Assembly (NCBI GenBank): GCA_034002865.1
Contig: JAVEZR010000030.1
Coordinates: forward strand, 1 to 6,065
DNA length: 6,065 nt
Direction: 5' to 3'
Source of the DNA: UBA5209 sp034002865
GTDB lineage: Bacteria; Patescibacteriota; Dojkabacteria; SC72
Shown: positions 5,337-6,065 of the stretch, in pieces
Numbering within the stretch: position 1 is the first letter of the stretch
Layout: every line of letters begins with the position of its first letter
The notes under the pieces: model-generated
Seen by the model: only the letters and a program-made list of their open reading frames with translations
Told to the model about the DNA's origin: nothing
The model's database searches: none
Program-made: the position numbers and the translations under genes

Positions 5337-6065
5337 TTATTTACTCCCCAAATTAAGTGCTTCTCTTGCAGTCTCTATATTTATATCTATACTCTTAATT
5401 TTATTAATTGTTCCTTCCAACCATGCTTTAACATCTATTTGCATTCCAATCTCTGTTATGTTTGGAGAGAGAACACCGTATGCAAGAGATGTAATAGCCA
5501 TTGGGTTTGTTAACCATGCTATATCTTTACATATCTCAACTATATTATTTGCTCTTTTCATCTTCTTTTCAAATTGTCTATCCTTTTCTATCTCTTGGTC
5601 TGTGAATCTTGAATTAGTTCTCTCTCTTATCTCTTTCTTCATTTCATCAGACTGTCTTCTAAGTGATCTCTCTCTTGCTCCTGCTACTGATCTAACTACT
5701 CGTGTACCAGCACTTAGTGTGGCAGCAGTGAGTGCTACAGCAACAGGCATACCTGTTAAGCTTGATGCTAATACTCCTCCACCAATTCCTGTAGCTAAGA
5801 GTGCTAATCTAAGTAATTTTCTACCTTTCTTTTCTGGTTTTTCAGCTTCCTTTACTTCAGGAGTTTTATCTTGTTGTTCTACTTCTGTTTGCGCTTCTGC
5901 TGTTTCCTCTATATTTACTATCTTATTAGCTAGTTCTTGATCATTAAAGGTTCCACTATTTTCAGGATTTATCTTATCATCAGCTCTCCATATTGGAGCA
6001 TCTGTACCACCTCGTACCCTTACATATGTTGTAGTTCCTATTTTAATCCTGTCATTCTTTTTACC
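5337..6065 (-). CDS. Unknown protein with Gly/Ala-rich hydrophobic segment and charged helices (5' end outside window)
   Basis: I do not recognise the family. The frame is open from the right edge to the TAA at 5339-5337, giving 242 visible residues. The only in-frame ATG (5750) would give 137 residues. It is rejected as the start because the 105 codons before it lack stops, use codons like the rest, and complete the hydrophobic segment. In order: residues 1-50 are polar, with a possible small beta-rich part (RIKIGTTTYVRVRGG); 51-83 are a Glu/Lys-rich linker; 84-123 are a Gly/Ala-rich hydrophobic stretch able to span the membrane once or twice as a hairpin; 124-172 are highly charged and helical, probably coiled coil; 173-203 are moderately hydrophobic; and 204-242 are amphipathic helix. 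It is probably membrane-associated. It is followed after 2 nt by the 148-residue gene. Confidence 0.78.
   Translation of the reverse strand, partial: GKKNDRIKIGTTTYVRVRGGTDAPIWRADDKINPENSGTFNDQELANKIVNIEETAEAQTEVEQQDKTPEVKEAEKPEKKGRKLLRLALLATGIGGGVLASSLTGMPVAVALTAATLSAGTRVVRSVAGARERSLRRQSDEMKKEIRERTNSRFTDQEIEKDRQFEKKMKRANNIVEICKDIAWLTNPMAITSLAYGVLSPNITEIGMQIDVKAWLEGTINKIKSIDINIETAREALNLGSK
5344..5349 (-). promoter_or_regulatory. Strong ribosome binding site (GGGGAG) for the 148-residue protein
   Basis: GGGGAG lies 9 nt upstream of the ATG at 5334 on the minus strand, within the last codons of the upstream gene. It fixes this start codon and is the clearest Shine-Dalgarno sequence in the window; ruvA and xer have none comparable. 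Confidence 0.6.

Noticed and set aside
5323..5940. 205-codon open frame on the + strand
   Set aside because: It is antisense to the two well-supported minus-strand genes (5337-6065 and the start of 4888-5334), and its Ser/Leu/Ile-rich product is typical of a shadow of acidic, Lys-rich coding DNA.
1..6065. CRISPR array, insertion sequence or transposon ends
   Set aside because: No regularly spaced repeats, transposase gene or terminal inverted repeats were seen. The tyrosine recombinase is Xer-like and has no flanking attachment duplication that I can find.

Overview
The window is low-GC bacterial DNA with short spacers and the standard code. Trp is TGG, and all eight visible stop codons are TAA (6) or TAG (2). 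Arg is mostly AGA/AGG. A RuvC is present, which argues against Bacillota and Mollicutes, as these normally use RecU. Small size, low GC, weak Shine-Dalgarno signals and lineage-unique small proteins fit a Candidate Phyla Radiation (Patescibacteria) genome. That assignment is an inference from style, not a database match.

Layout: positions 1-2705 (+) hold a tight operon: the 3' end of ruvC, then ruvA, ruvB and a gene for an unrecognised polytopic membrane protein that overlaps the end of ruvB. Positions 2706-3151 are non-coding and the least ordinary DNA here. They hold a GC-rich island with inverted repeats and a perfect DnaA-box 9-mer, then a cluster of direct repeats and mutually exclusive stem-loops, then about 150 bp of roughly 20% GC DNA ending in a promoter-like sequence just before the next gene. 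Positions 3152-4573 (+) encode a Xer-type tyrosine recombinase with a complete catalytic set but about 473 residues long, because two charged segments are inserted into the usual ~300-residue fold. Positions 4581-6065 (-) are a convergent operon of three tightly spaced genes of unknown function. The first extends beyond the right edge of the window. The two convergent operons end inside one shared inverted repeat that contains both stop codons.

Functionally, the left half is Holliday-junction processing: RuvA binds junctions, RuvB drives branch migration and RuvC cuts. The Xer recombinase belongs to the same general theme of chromosome recombination and dimer resolution, but it appears to have its own promoter. 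The minus-strand trio (a protein with a Gly/Ala-rich hydrophobic segment and charged helices, a small acidic helical protein and a short coiled-coil protein) looks like a small set of co-expressed partners whose role cannot be read from sequence. The best candidates for something undescribed are the intergenic region, the insert-bearing Xer and the minus-strand trio.
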